Shown here: one piece after another, positions 34,439 through 43,585 of the stretch
Numbering within the stretch: the stretch's first letter is position 1
Layout of the letters: each line of letters begins with the position of its first letter
DNA from: an uncultured Lachnospiraceae bacterium
GTDB lineage: Bacteria > Bacillota > Clostridia > Lachnospirales > Lachnospiraceae
Reading direction: 5' to 3'
NCBI GenBank assembly: GCA_949878435.1
Contig: CATLAK010000002.1
Location: 238,972 to 302,971, forward strand
Length of the DNA: 64,000 nt
Program-made: the position numbers and the translations under genes
Notes under the pieces: model-generated
The model's database searches: none
What the model saw: only the letters and a program-made list of their open reading frames with translations
Told to the model about the DNA's origin: nothing

Positions 34439-35209
34439 ATGAGCGTTATTTCAATGAAACAGTTATTAGAAGCAGGTGTTCATTTTGGACATCAGACAAG
34501 AAGATGGAACCCTAAGATGGCTCCTTACATCTTCACAGAGAGAAACGGAATCCACATTATCGATTTACAGAAATCTGTAGGCAAGGTGGACGAGGCGTAC
34601 AGGGCAGTGTTTGAAATCGCTTCCCAGGGCGGAACGATTCTCTTTGTAGGAACCAAAAAGCAGGCTCAGGATGCGGTAAAGACAGAAGCAGAGCGCTGCG
34701 GCATGTATTATGTAAATGAGAGATGGTTAGGCGGCATGCTTACCAACTTTAAGACGATTCAGAGCAGAATTGAAAGATTAAGGGCAATCGAGACAATGGC
34801 TGAGGATGGCACTTTTGATGTACTTCCCAAGAAGGAAGTCATTGCCATCAAGAAGGAATGGGAAAAGCTTGAGAAGAACCTTGGCGGTATCAAGAATATG
34901 ACAAGAATCCCGGATGCTATTTTTGTTGTCGATCCTAAGAAGGAAAGAATCTGCGTGCAGGAAGCGCATGCACTTGGCATTACTTTGATCGGTATCGGCG
35001 ATACCAACTGTGATCCCGAGGAATTAGATTACATTATTCCTGGTAATGATGATGCCATAAGAGCCGTAAAACTGATTGTTGCAAAGATGGCAGATGCTGT
35101 TATCGAAGCGAATCAGGGCGAGGAATTGGTGACAGAAGAGATGGAACAGGCAGCAGGCGAAGCAGCACCTGAGGATATCGAGGAAGTTGCAGCAGCAGAT
35201 GCTGAATAG
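34439..35209 (+). CDS. rpsB: 30S ribosomal protein S2
   Basis: 256 residues from the ATG at 34439, preceded by TGGAGGT; in-frame codons from 34388 are leader. It starts [21 protein letters not shown], which is the S2 signature, and contains IHIIDLQKS and the C-terminal P(D/N)[10 protein letters not shown] segment. The tail is acidic. It is paired with tsf as in nearly all bacteria. Confidence 0.98.
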   Translation: MSVISMKQLLEAGVHFGHQTRRWNPKMAPYIFTERNGIHIIDLQKSVGKVDEAYRAVFEIASQGGTILFVGTKKQAQDAVKTEAERCGMYYVNERWLGGMLTNFKTIQSRIERLRAIETMAEDGTFDVLPKKEVIAIKKEWEKLEKNLGGIKNMTRIPDAIFVVDPKKERICVQEAHALGITLIGIGDTNCDPEELDYIIPGNDDAIRAVKLIVAKMADAVIEANQGEELVTEEMEQAAGEAAPEDIEEVAAADAE

Positions 35210-35232
35210 TTGGATAGATGGAGGATTAAGAA

Positions 35233-36171
35233 ATGGCTAATATTACAGCAGCTATGGTGAAAGAATTAAGAGAGATGACCGGTGCAGGCATGATGGACTG
35301 CAAGAAGGCACTTAGCGAGACAGACGGTGATATGGATGCAGCTGTTGAGTTCCTTAGAAAGAACGGTCAGGCAAAGGCAGAAAAGAAGGCTGGCAGAATT
35401 GCAGCAGAAGGTCTTTGTAATGTGGTTGTAGTTGACGATAAAGTTGCAGCAGTGGTAGAAGTAAATTCTGAAACGGACTTTGTTGCGAAGAACGAGGAGT
35501 TCCAGGGATTTGTTGCATCAGTTGCAAAGCAGGCAGTAAATTCAGACGCAAAGGATATGGATGCATTTATGGCTGAAGCTTGGAATGCAGATACCTCTAT
35601 GACTGTTAAGGATGCGCTGGTTGCAAAGGTTGCCAAGATTGGTGAGAATTTAAATATCAGAAGATTTGAAAGGGTGGCTGCTGAACATGGATGTGTTGTA
35701 TCATATGTACATGGCGGCGGCAGAATCGGCGTTATCGTTGAAGCTGAAAGCGATGTTGTAAACGATGCAGTTAAGGAAGCAATGACCAACATTGCAATGC
35801 AGGTTGCAGCACTTTCACCGAAGTATGTATCCACAGAAGACGTTTCTGAGGAATACAAGGCACATGAGAAAGAAATTCTTATGGCACAGATCGCCAATGA
35901 CCCTAAGATGGCAGGCAAGCCGGAAAAAGTTATTGAAGGTGCAGTAGTTGGGCGTCTTAACAAGGAATTAAAGGAAGTGTGCCTGTTAGAGCAGGTTTAC
36001 GTCAAGGCAGAAGACGGAAAGCAGACGGTAGCACAGTATGTAGCTCAGGTTGCAAAGGAAAACAGTGCAGCGCTTTCCATCAAGAAGTTTGTCCGTTTTG
36101 AGACAGGCGAAGGTCTTGAAAAGAAGGTAGATGACTTTGCAGCAGAGGTTGCAGCACAGGCAGGCATGTAA
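35233..36171 (+). CDS. tsf: Translation elongation factor Ts
   Basis: 312 residues; nucleotide exchange factor for EF-Tu. The N-terminal UBA domain is present (VKELREMTGAGMMDCKKAL), as is the core signature VEVNSETDFVAKNEEF. Length is normal for Firmicutes. A strong terminator follows, closing the rpsB-tsf unit. Confidence 0.98.
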   Translation: MANITAAMVKELREMTGAGMMDCKKALSETDGDMDAAVEFLRKNGQAKAEKKAGRIAAEGLCNVVVVDDKVAAVVEVNSETDFVAKNEEFQGFVASVAKQAVNSDAKDMDAFMAEAWNADTSMTVKDALVAKVAKIGENLNIRRFERVAAEHGCVVSYVHGGGRIGVIVEAESDVVNDAVKEAMTNIAMQVAALSPKYVSTEDVSEEYKAHEKEILMAQIANDPKMAGKPEKVIEGAVVGRLNKELKEVCLLEQVYVKAEDGKQTVAQYVAQVAKENSAALSIKKFVRFETGEGLEKKVDDFAAEVAAQAGM

Positions 36172-36209
36172 TCTTCTATTATTGTAAAAATCATATAAGA
36201 GGATAATTA

Positions 36210-36240
36210 AAAAGGGATTGTCTGTGGGCAGTCCCTTTTA
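36210..36240 (+). terminator. Intrinsic terminator after tsf
   Basis: A 13-bp stem (AAAAGGGATTGTC with GGCAGTCCCTTTT, two G-U pairs) and a TGTG loop; the 3' arm ends in four T. It lies 38 bases after the tsf stop. A second small inverted repeat (GCCAGCA/TGCTGGC, 36259-36278) without a T-run follows. Confidence 0.85.
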
Positions 36241-36329
36241 TCTGATTCATTTAAGGTTGCCAGCAGGGGCATGCTGGCTAAAAACATTGGAATCTATATA
36301 ATTTGACTCTTTCCCATATATGTATATTG

Positions 36330-36338
36330 TGATACAAT
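36330..36338 (+). promoter_or_regulatory. Candidate promoter for the deacetylase gene
   Basis: TGATACAAT is an extended -10 element 32 bases before the proposed ATG at 36371. TTGACT at 36303-36308 is present but 24 bases away, too far for a normal spacer, so the -35 is unclear. It follows the tsf terminator, so a promoter is expected here. Confidence 0.5.
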
Positions 36339-36370
36339 ATATGCAAATCATGTGTAAGGAGCTATTGACC

Positions 36371-37312
36371 ATGGAGGAGAGGAATTATGACCGCCGTAAG
36401 AGAATCCGGCTGTTAAAAAGAATGATATTAGGAACCATTGCCGCTGCAATCATAATTCCAATCATTGTCAGTATCACATTGGGAATACGAGTTGTCTCAC
36501 TGCAAAATAAGGTGAAAGAGTTAGAAGAGACGCTGCTGGTTTACGGCAATGGAATTGACGGTACAACAGGAGTCTATACGGCGGCTAATATAGAAGAGCC
36601 CATGGAAGATGCTGCCGGGGCAGAAGAACTTACGGAAGGTGAGGACGGGCAGCAGGATTTGAATGGCTACCAAAAACAGATTTATTTAACATTTGACGAT
36701 GGACCAAGTCAGAATACGGATGAAATTCTTGATATTTTGAAAGAATATGATGTGAAAGCTACTTTTTTTGTGGTGGCTAAGACAGATGAAAATTCTGTGA
36801 GGGCTTATCAGAGAATCGTTGCAGAAGGTCACACACTTGCCATGCATTCTTACAGTCACAAGTATGATGAAATCTATGAATCCAAGGAAAGTTTTGCAGA
36901 GGATCTGACAAAACTGCAGGATTACCTATATCAGATTACCGGCATCCTGCCTAGATTCTATCGTTTCCCGGGGGGAAGCTCCAATACGGTGAGCAAAGTG
37001 GATATACAGGAATTGATTGCATATTTGAATGAAAACGGCATTACTTATTTTGACTGGAACATTGCTTCAGGAGATGCAGTGAGCGGTCAGCTGAGTGCGG
37101 ATGTGATTGTTGAGAATTGTGTTACCAAGTTAGACAGCACCAATGAGTGCATGATTCTGATGCATGATGCAGCTGAAAAGAAAACAACGGTGGAAGCGCT
37201 GCCTGAGATTATCCAAACGATTCAGGACAGAGGCGATGCCGTGTTCTTGCCTGTTACTGATGAAACCATACCGGTTCAGCATATAACAGCAAAAGCAATA
37301 AATGAAGGATAA
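36371..37312 (+). CDS. Membrane-anchored polysaccharide deacetylase (NodB domain)
   Basis: 313 residues from the ATG at 36371, chosen for AAGGAG 9 bases upstream. One membrane helix (about 17-38) is followed by a short coiled coil and an acidic linker, then the NodB domain (about 105-300). Catalytic motifs are visible: TFDDGPS, the metal-binding H-S-Y-S-H, RFPGGSS and ILMHDA. Such enzymes deacetylate peptidoglycan or other cell-surface glycans outside the membrane. The exact substrate is unknown. It is followed by a bactofilin. Confidence 0.9.
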   Translation: MEERNYDRRKRIRLLKRMILGTIAAAIIIPIIVSITLGIRVVSLQNKVKELEETLLVYGNGIDGTTGVYTAANIEEPMEDAAGAEELTEGEDGQQDLNGYQKQIYLTFDDGPSQNTDEILDILKEYDVKATFFVVAKTDENSVRAYQRIVAEGHTLAMHSYSHKYDEIYESKESFAEDLTKLQDYLYQITGILPRFYRFPGGSSNTVSKVDIQELIAYLNENGITYFDWNIASGDAVSGQLSADVIVENCVTKLDSTNECMILMHDAAEKKTTVEALPEIIQTIQDRGDAVFLPVTDETIPVQHITAKAINEG

Positions 37313-37339
37313 TCAAGATACGAATGGAGGATTTTAAAG

Positions 37340-38260
37340 ATGGGTTTTTTCTCAGATTTAAAGGATGACTTGTCACAGGCAGTCAACGAACTTTTACCGT
37401 CAGAGGGTGAAGAAGAAGTAAAGAAAGAAACGGTGGAGCAAGTGCAGACTGCTGCGGGTACAACCACTAGTACGTCAATTTTTGCACAGGCAGACACGGA
37501 GGCAGAACAGGAAGAAGCGATTGAAGAGAGCATGACAGCAACAGCTGCAGATGATCTCATAGTTGAAGATCTGGATGCAGATGATTTTGGCAGTGACGGC
37601 AGTGATAGACAGGAAGCGTTCAGCGCAGATTCTGCAACTGAGTTCGACACAGATTTCAATACGGATTTCAGTTCAGATTTCAGTCAGATGTTCGGAAAGG
37701 CACAGGAAACAGAACTTCCGAAGGAAGAACCGGTTTATACACCTCCTGTAACTGAAAGAAGGATGCCTGAGATGTCGAGACCTTCATCAAAATCGGCAAG
37801 CGGTGAAGTATCAGTCCTTACGGAATCTATGATCATCAATGGTAACATTGCAACGGAAGGTGCACTTGAGGTCAGAGGACGCATTGTCGGAAATGTGGAG
37901 GCATTAGGCAAACTAAATATTACGGGAGAAATTCAGGGTAATTCTCAGGCAGCGGAGATTTATGCTGAGGGTGCAAGGATTACCGGAGAACTCAGAAGCC
38001 AGGGAAGTATTAAAATCGGGCAGAATGCAGTTGTTCTTGGCAATGTATATGCAAACAGTGCAGTGGTTGCAGGTGCAGTGAGAGGAGATTTAGATATCAG
38101 AGGACCTGTTATCCTCGACACATCAGCGATTGTTATGGGTGACATCAAATCTAAATCTGTACAGATCAACAACGGCGCCGTTATTGAAGGTATGTGTTCT
38201 CAGTGCTATGCAGAGGTCAACCCCACATCCTTCTTTGAAGAATTAAAAAAGATGAAATAA
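37340..38260 (+). CDS. Bactofilin-domain protein
   Basis: 306 residues. The N-terminal half (about 1-145) is acidic and probably disordered, with repeated Asp/Phe/Ser motifs (TEFDTDFNTDFSSDFSQMF). The C-terminal half (about 150-295) is a bactofilin beta-helix: ESMIINGNIATEGALEVRGRI, then steps of GNVEALG, GEIQGN, GELRSQG, GNVYANS and GDLDIRG. Bactofilins polymerise at membranes and localise cell-wall enzymes. The adjacent deacetylase may be its client. Confidence 0.9.
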   Translation: MGFFSDLKDDLSQAVNELLPSEGEEEVKKETVEQVQTAAGTTTSTSIFAQADTEAEQEEAIEESMTATAADDLIVEDLDADDFGSDGSDRQEAFSADSATEFDTDFNTDFSSDFSQMFGKAQETELPKEEPVYTPPVTERRMPEMSRPSSKSASGEVSVLTESMIINGNIATEGALEVRGRIVGNVEALGKLNITGEIQGNSQAAEIYAEGARITGELRSQGSIKIGQNAVVLGNVYANSAVVAGAVRGDLDIRGPVILDTSAIVMGDIKSKSVQINNGAVIEGMCSQCYAEVNPTSFFEELKKMK

Positions 38261-38273
38261 GCGAGGCGTGGAT

Positions 38274-38969
38274 ATGCGGAGAATTTTACTTAAATTGAGC
38301 GGAGAAGCGCTGGCAGGAGAGAAAAAGACAGGGTTCGATGAAGATACGGTAAGGGCAGTTGCTTTGCAGGTAAAGCAGCTGTCGGATGAGGGAACCCAGG
38401 TCGGCATCGTTACCGGCGGCGGAAACTTCTGGCGTGGGCGTACCAGTGAAAACATTGACAGGACGAAGGCAGATCAGATTGGAATGCTGGCAACGGTCAT
38501 GAACTGTATCTATGTATCGGAGATTTTCCACAGCGTAGGTATGAAAACGGTCATTCTTACACCTTTTGTGTGTGGCTCTTTCACGGAACTTTTTTCCAAG
38601 GACAGAGCGGTCGAGTACTTTGAGAAGGGCACGGTGGTGTTTTTTGCAGGAGGTACAGGGCATCCATATTTTTCAACGGACACAGGAGTGGTGTTAAGGG
38701 CAGTGGAAGTGGAGGCGGATGTCATCCTGCTCGCCAAATCCATTGACGGCGTTTATGACAGTGATCCTAAGGTAAATCCATTTGCGAAAAGATACGATGA
38801 GATCAGCATCGACGAGGTAATCGCCAATAATCTTCAGGTAGTGGATATGACGGCATCCATACTTGCAAGGGAAAACAAAATGCCGATGTGGGTATTTGAA
38901 TTAAATGAGAAGGATAGTATTGTAAACACGGTAAAGGGCAAGTTTAACGGGACAAAAGTGACGGTATAG
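38274..38969 (+). CDS. pyrH: UMP kinase
   Basis: 231 residues from the ATG at 38274 (a GTG at 38268 would add two). It starts MRRILLKLSGEALAGEK and has the GGGNFWRG nucleotide loop, GTGHPYFSTDT and the C-terminal MPMWVFEL segment. It phosphorylates UMP to UDP. It heads the conserved pyrH-frr-uppS-cdsA-dxr-rseP series. Confidence 0.97.
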   Translation: MRRILLKLSGEALAGEKKTGFDEDTVRAVALQVKQLSDEGTQVGIVTGGGNFWRGRTSENIDRTKADQIGMLATVMNCIYVSEIFHSVGMKTVILTPFVCGSFTELFSKDRAVEYFEKGTVVFFAGGTGHPYFSTDTGVVLRAVEVEADVILLAKSIDGVYDSDPKVNPFAKRYDEISIDEVIANNLQVVDMTASILARENKMPMWVFELNEKDSIVNTVKGKFNGTKVTV

Positions 38970-38986
38970 ACCAAGGGGGTAATGAA

Positions 38987-39538
38987 ATGGATGAGAGATT
39001 AAAAATTTATGATGATAAGATGCGAAAGACTTATGAGCATCTTGAAGCAGATTATCAGGGAATCAGGGCAGGGCGCGCCAATCCCCATGTATTGGATAAA
39101 CTCCGGGTAGATTATTATGGAACGCCTACACCCATCCAGCAGGTGGGAAATATCACTATTCCTGAGGCAAGGATGATTCAGATTTCTCCTTGGGAAAAAT
39201 CACTGATCAAGAGCATTGAAAAAGCGATTCTGGCATCAGATATCGGCATCACGCCTTCTAATGACGGGGCAGTCATAAGGCTGGTATTCCCGGAACTTAC
39301 AGAGGAGCGCAGAAAAGATCTTGTAAAGGATGTCAAGAAAAAGGCAGAGGAATGTAAGGTGGCTGTCCGCAACATTAGAAGAGATGGCAATGATTCCTTC
39401 AAGAAACTTGCTAAGGCAGAGGTTTCAGAGGATGAGATCAAGGAACTTTCAGACGATCTGCAAAAATTGACAGACAAATACATTAAGGATGTTGACAAGC
39501 TTATGGAAGAAAAGTCCAAAGAAATCCTTACGGTATAA
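38987..39538 (+). CDS. frr: Ribosome recycling factor
   Basis: A 183-residue three-helix-bundle protein that splits post-termination ribosomes with EF-G. Signatures are YQGIRAGRANPHVLDKL, YYGTPTPIQQVGNI and VRNIRRDGNDSFKKL. The ATG follows AGGGGGT. Standard length. Confidence 0.98.
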   Translation: MDERLKIYDDKMRKTYEHLEADYQGIRAGRANPHVLDKLRVDYYGTPTPIQQVGNITIPEARMIQISPWEKSLIKSIEKAILASDIGITPSNDGAVIRLVFPELTEERRKDLVKDVKKKAEECKVAVRNIRRDGNDSFKKLAKAEVSEDEIKELSDDLQKLTDKYIKDVDKLMEEKSKEILTV

Positions 39539-39557
39539 AGGCAGCAACAATTAGATA

Positions 39558-39577
39558 CCCCGCCGTTCGCGGCGGGG
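39558..39577 (+). terminator. GC-rich UUCG hairpin between frr and uppS
   Basis: A perfect 8-bp stem CCCCGCCG/CGGCGGGG with a TTCG loop; flanking CAACAATT and AATGTTG can extend it. Only a short CATTTG follows, not a strong T-run, so it may be a partial terminator or an RNA stability element inside the operon. Confidence 0.55.
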
Positions 39578-39619
39578 CATTTGAATGTTGTGGAAATAAA
39601 AATAGAAAGGTTTTATCTT

Positions 39620-40336
39620 ATGGCAGAGGAAAAAGGGCTGGTAATGCCGCAGCATGTGGCGATTATTCTGGATGGAAACGGAAGATGGGCTAAGAGTAAG
39701 GGGATGCCAAGAAATTATGGGCATGTACAGGGAGCCAAAACAGTGGAAGTCATCTGTGAGGAAGCATACCGGATGGGAATACAGTATCTGACGGTCTATG
39801 CATTCAGCACAGAGAACTGGAACAGACCTAAGGATGAAGTGGATGCGCTGATGAAGCTTTTGCGCAATTACATGAAAACCTGTCTTACCACCGCAAAAAA
39901 GAATCGTATGTGTGTAAGAGTCTTAGGGGATAAGACCGGACTGGATGAAGATATCAGAAAAAGGATCGCAGAGCTCGAAAACGCCACAAAGGACAATGAT
40001 GGGCTGCATTTTCAGATTGCCCTGAATTATGGGGGCAGGGATGAAATCGTCCGTGCAGTGAAGGAAATTGCCGGAAAGGTACAAAAAGAAGAAATTGATG
40101 TGGCTGATATAACGGAGGCATATTTGTCGGATATGCTGGACACCCGGGGACTGCCAGAGCCGGATCTTTTGATTCGTACCTGCAATGAACAGAGGATTTC
40201 CAATTTCCTTCTCTGGCAGCTTGCCTACACAGAGTTTTATTTTACGCCGGTGGCTTGGCCTGATTTTACAAAAGAAGAATTGGTCAAAGCTGTGGAGGCA
40301 TATAATCATAGAGACAGAAGATATGGTCGTGTATAA
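39620..40336 (+). CDS. uppS: Isoprenyl (undecaprenyl) diphosphate synthase
   Basis: 238 residues from the ATG at 39620, which follows GAAAGG. The in-frame TTG at 39581 abuts the intergenic hairpin and is unlikely. The catalytic Asp is in IILDGNGRWAKS, and FSTENWNRP is present. Near the C-terminus RTCNEQRISNFLLWQ replaces the common RTSGEQR form but keeps Arg, Glu and Arg. It makes the C55 carrier lipid for wall synthesis. Confidence 0.96.
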   Translation: MAEEKGLVMPQHVAIILDGNGRWAKSKGMPRNYGHVQGAKTVEVICEEAYRMGIQYLTVYAFSTENWNRPKDEVDALMKLLRNYMKTCLTTAKKNRMCVRVLGDKTGLDEDIRKRIAELENATKDNDGLHFQIALNYGGRDEIVRAVKEIAGKVQKEEIDVADITEAYLSDMLDTRGLPEPDLLIRTCNEQRISNFLLWQLAYTEFYFTPVAWPDFTKEELVKAVEAYNHRDRRYGRV

Positions 40337-40349
40337 GGAGGAATAAGCC

Positions 40350-41174
40350 ATGTTCATGACAAGACTGATAAGCGGCATTGTTCTTGTAGCGCTGGCCCTT
40401 GCGATCATATTGACAGGAGGCTATGCGCTTGCGGCGGTTCTTTTATTCCTTGCAGTCGTCGCCTACAGGGAGCTTATGAAAGCCTGCGCTCTGGCGCATG
40501 TAAATGGAAAAATAAACGGGATGGAAGTCATAGGTTATGGGGGAATTGCAGCCTACTATTTTTTTATGGTGTTCGTGGAGAATAAGATTTTTCTGCTCTT
40601 GGTACTCATAACGATTTTGGTTGCCTTTATGTTCCTCTATGTGTTTACATTCCCGGTATACAAGGCAGAACAGATCATGTGTGCTTTTTTTTGTGTGGCG
40701 TATGCACCGGTAATGCTTTCCTTTATTTATCTGGTGCGCATCCTGCCTTATGGGATTTATACGGTCTGGATGATCTTTATCAGTTCATGGATTTGCGATA
40801 CCTGTGCCTATGCAGTGGGAATGCTTTTCGGCAGGCATAAGCTGGCGCCGGTACTCAGCCCGAAAAAGTCGATTGAAGGAGCACTGGGAGGCGTACTGGG
40901 CTCCGCCATTGTGGGAGCTGTCTATGCCTATTTTGTGGTGGAACCGGTGGTCATGGATCAAAAGGTGACATGGATATTTGTACTGATCAGCGCCGTGGGT
41001 TCTGTCATTTCCCAAGTGGGAGATTTAGCGGCGTCTGCAATCAAGAGAAATCATGACATCAAGGATTATGGAAAATTGATACCGGGACATGGAGGTGTTA
41101 TGGACCGGTTCGACAGTGTGATTTTCACAGCGCCCATGATTTATTTCCTGACACTTGTATTGATACACGGCTGA
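40350..41174 (+). CDS. cdsA: Phosphatidate cytidylyltransferase
   Basis: A 274-residue polytopic membrane enzyme making CDP-diacylglycerol. It has about seven to eight hydrophobic segments and the C-terminal family signature SAIKRNHDIKDYGKLIPGHG followed by GVMDRFDS. The ATG follows AAGGAGGAA. It lies between uppS and dxr, as in most Firmicutes. Confidence 0.96.
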   Translation: MFMTRLISGIVLVALALAIILTGGYALAAVLLFLAVVAYRELMKACALAHVNGKINGMEVIGYGGIAAYYFFMVFVENKIFLLLVLITILVAFMFLYVFTFPVYKAEQIMCAFFCVAYAPVMLSFIYLVRILPYGIYTVWMIFISSWICDTCAYAVGMLFGRHKLAPVLSPKKSIEGALGGVLGSAIVGAVYAYFVVEPVVMDQKVTWIFVLISAVGSVISQVGDLAASAIKRNHDIKDYGKLIPGHGGVMDRFDSVIFTAPMIYFLTLVLIHG

Positions 41175-41198
41175 TAAGACGGCGGAATGGAGAACATC

Positions 41199-42353
41199 AT
41201 GAAAAAGATTGGAATTTTGGGATCCACGGGATCGATTGGTACGCAGACACTGGAAATCGTCAGAAGCAATAAGGATTTACAGGTATCTGCCCTTGCCGCC
41301 GGTCAAAGCGTGGGCAGGATGGAAGAGCAGATACGGGAATTTTCACCGTCCATTGCTGTGATGTGGACAGAAGAAGCCGCCAATGAGCTTCGTATCAGGG
41401 TAGCGGATACGAAGACAAAGGTCCTTTGCGGAATGGAAGGGCTTCTGGAAATTGCTGTCATGGAAGAATTGGAAGTGTTAGTGACTGCAATTGTGGGAAT
41501 GATAGGAATTAAGCCGACCATAGCGGCAATCGAAGCCGGCAAGACCATAGCCCTTGCAAACAAGGAGACGCTGGTGACGGCGGGGCATATCATCATGCCT
41601 CTGGCAGCGCAGAAGAAGGTGGCGATTTTGCCTGTGGACAGTGAGCACAGCGCGATCTTTCAGTCTATGCACGGGGAAAATATAAAGCGCGTAAGCAAGA
41701 TTCTTCTGACTGCTTCCGGCGGACCTTTCAGAGGGAAAAAGCGGGAGGAATTGGAGCATATTACGGTGGAAGATGCGTTAAGGCACCCGAATTGGTCTAT
41801 GGGAAGAAAGATTACGGTGGATTCCTCCACGCTGGTCAATAAGGGGCTGGAAGTGATTGAGGCAAAATGGCTGTTTCAAGTGGAGCCGGAGAAGATTCAG
41901 GTGATAGTCCATCCCCAGAGCATCATTCATTCTATGGTGGAATATGCAGACGGAGGCATCATGGCGCAGCTGGGAATGCCGGATATGAAACTTCCTATTC
42001 AGTATGCACTTTTCTATCCCGACAGGAGACCGATGGAGGGAAAGCGGGTAGATTTCTTTGCGCTTTCCACACTTACCTTCGAGAAGCCGGATACAGATAC
42101 TTTTAAAGGACTTTCCATGGCTTACGAGGCAATTAAAGCGGGCGGAAGCATGCCCACCGTTTACAATGCAGCAAATGAAAAGGCTGTATCGCTGTTCTTA
42201 GACAGAAAGATCAGATTTCTTGAAATCTATGATCTGATCGAAGGGGCTATGGCGCATCATAAAGTGGTGGCGGACCCTTCTGTAGAAGAGATTCTGGATG
42301 CAGAAGCAGCAGTTTATGAATATATAGAAAGCCGGTATCCGCATTTTAGATGA
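41199..42353 (+). CDS. dxr: 1-deoxy-D-xylulose 5-phosphate reductoisomerase
   Basis: 384 residues from the ATG at 41199, 6 bases after GGAG (an ATG at 41187 is possible). The NADPH loop is GSTGSIGTQTL. Catalytic and metal segments are VDSEHSAIFQ, the flexible-loop HPNWSMGRKITVDSSTL and NKGLEVIEAKWLF. It is the second enzyme of the MEP isoprenoid route; ispG of the same pathway is downstream in the window. Confidence 0.97.
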   Translation: MKKIGILGSTGSIGTQTLEIVRSNKDLQVSALAAGQSVGRMEEQIREFSPSIAVMWTEEAANELRIRVADTKTKVLCGMEGLLEIAVMEELEVLVTAIVGMIGIKPTIAAIEAGKTIALANKETLVTAGHIIMPLAAQKKVAILPVDSEHSAIFQSMHGENIKRVSKILLTASGGPFRGKKREELEHITVEDALRHPNWSMGRKITVDSSTLVNKGLEVIEAKWLFQVEPEKIQVIVHPQSIIHSMVEYADGGIMAQLGMPDMKLPIQYALFYPDRRPMEGKRVDFFALSTLTFEKPDTDTFKGLSMAYEAIKAGGSMPTVYNAANEKAVSLFLDRKIRFLEIYDLIEGAMAHHKVVADPSVEEILDAEAAVYEYIESRYPHFR

Positions 42354-42378
42354 GTGAATGCGTACAGGAGGAATGAAA

Positions 42379-43431
42379 GTGGCAGTATCAATTGTTTTAT
42401 TTATTATTATCTTTTGTGTGATCGTACTTTCCCATGAATTGGGTCATTTTATCGTGGCAAAGAAAAATGGGATTCATGTGGTTGAGTTCTTTATCGGTAT
42501 GGGACCTACGCTTTTTTCCTTTCAAAAGGGGGACACAAAATATTCCCTGAAATTGCTGCCCATAGGGGGCGCCTGCATGTTTGAGGGGGAGGACGGATTG
42601 GAGAAAGAAAAGGGAGAGATATCGGAGGGAGCCTTTCCGAATGCTCCCGTGTGGGCGCGGTTCGCTACCGTCTTTGCAGGACCGCTGTTTAACTTTTTGA
42701 CGGCATATGTGATGGCGATGATTCTTGTAGCAGTCTGCGGCATCACCACACCGGAGGTGCAGATGGTGAATGAAGGGAGCCGGGCCCAGGAAGCAGGGAT
42801 TCAGGCAGGGGATATTCTCACCGAAATCAACGGAAAACGGATTCATCTAGGTGGAGAGGTGACGCTGATTTCCCAGCTCAATACGAAGGGCGAGCCCCTT
42901 ATGGTGACTTATGAGCGTGACGGGCAGGAACATACGGTTGAGATCATTCCGACTTATGACGAGACGACAAACCGGTATTACATGGGAATCGTAGCCGGCG
43001 GATATTTAAAGTGTAATGTCCCTCAGACCTTTCAATATGCTTTTTACACTATGAAATTTTATGTGGAGACCACTTTTAAGAGTCTGCAGATGCTCATCAC
43101 CGGACAGCTGACCAGAAACGATGTGGCAGGACCGGTGGGAATCGTAAAGATGGTGGATGATGCCTATGACACGGCAAGACCTTACGGGGCGGTGGAAGTG
43201 ATCTTAAATATGATGAATATTGCGCTGCTTCTGTCGGTGAATTTGGGAATCATGAATCTGCTGCCGCTTCCGGCGCTTGACGGAGGACGTTTAGTATTTT
43301 TGCTGATAGAGGCAATACGCGGAAAACCGGTTCCTCCTGAGAAGGAAGGACTGGTGCATTTGGCGGGAATGATGGCACTTATGGTACTCATGGTCTTAGT
43401 GCTGTTTAATGATATAACAAAGTTCTTTTGA
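42379..43431 (+). CDS. rseP: Site-2 membrane protease RseP
   Basis: 350 residues from a GTG at 42379, 7 bases after AGGAGG; an ATG at 42373 is too close to that site. The zinc motif HELGH is in the first membrane helix (about 19-23). A single PDZ domain (about 115-190) follows, and the second metal motif is NLLPLPALDGGR near the C-terminus. It performs intramembrane proteolysis, for example of anti-sigma factors or signal peptides. Confidence 0.95.
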   Translation: MAVSIVLFIIIFCVIVLSHELGHFIVAKKNGIHVVEFFIGMGPTLFSFQKGDTKYSLKLLPIGGACMFEGEDGLEKEKGEISEGAFPNAPVWARFATVFAGPLFNFLTAYVMAMILVAVCGITTPEVQMVNEGSRAQEAGIQAGDILTEINGKRIHLGGEVTLISQLNTKGEPLMVTYERDGQEHTVEIIPTYDETTNRYYMGIVAGGYLKCNVPQTFQYAFYTMKFYVETTFKSLQMLITGQLTRNDVAGPVGIVKMVDDAYDTARPYGAVEVILNMMNIALLLSVNLGIMNLLPLPALDGGRLVFLLIEAIRGKPVPPEKEGLVHLAGMMALMVLMVLVLFNDITKFF

Positions 43432-43497
43432 TGTGATTTAGGATAACATGAAGAATCCTTGTACAAAGTTACCGAAGTTGTGTTTTTGGTAATTTTG

Positions 43498-43503
43498 TAT
43501 AAT
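43498..43503 (+). promoter_or_regulatory. Candidate -10 (TATAAT) before the PP2C gene
   Basis: A perfect TATAAT overlaps the first in-frame ATG (43502) of the phosphatase frame. The -35 is not clear; AAGTTG or TTGTGT upstream are poor or badly spaced. A weak stem (AAAGTTACC/GGTAATTTT, 43465-43496) just before it could terminate the rseP transcript. Confidence 0.4.
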
Positions 43504-43585
43504 GGATTCTTTTTTGGTGCAGGGGTATAATCGATACTATTCAGGACTTGGATATGGGGCGCGGCAGACGGGAGGAAAAGAGGGA

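Noticed and set aside
43502..43585. ATG start giving a 268-residue PP2C protein
   Set aside because: The ATG overlaps a TATAAT box and the extra 28 residues have no PP2C features; the TTG at 43586 has a good ribosome site. Not fully excluded.
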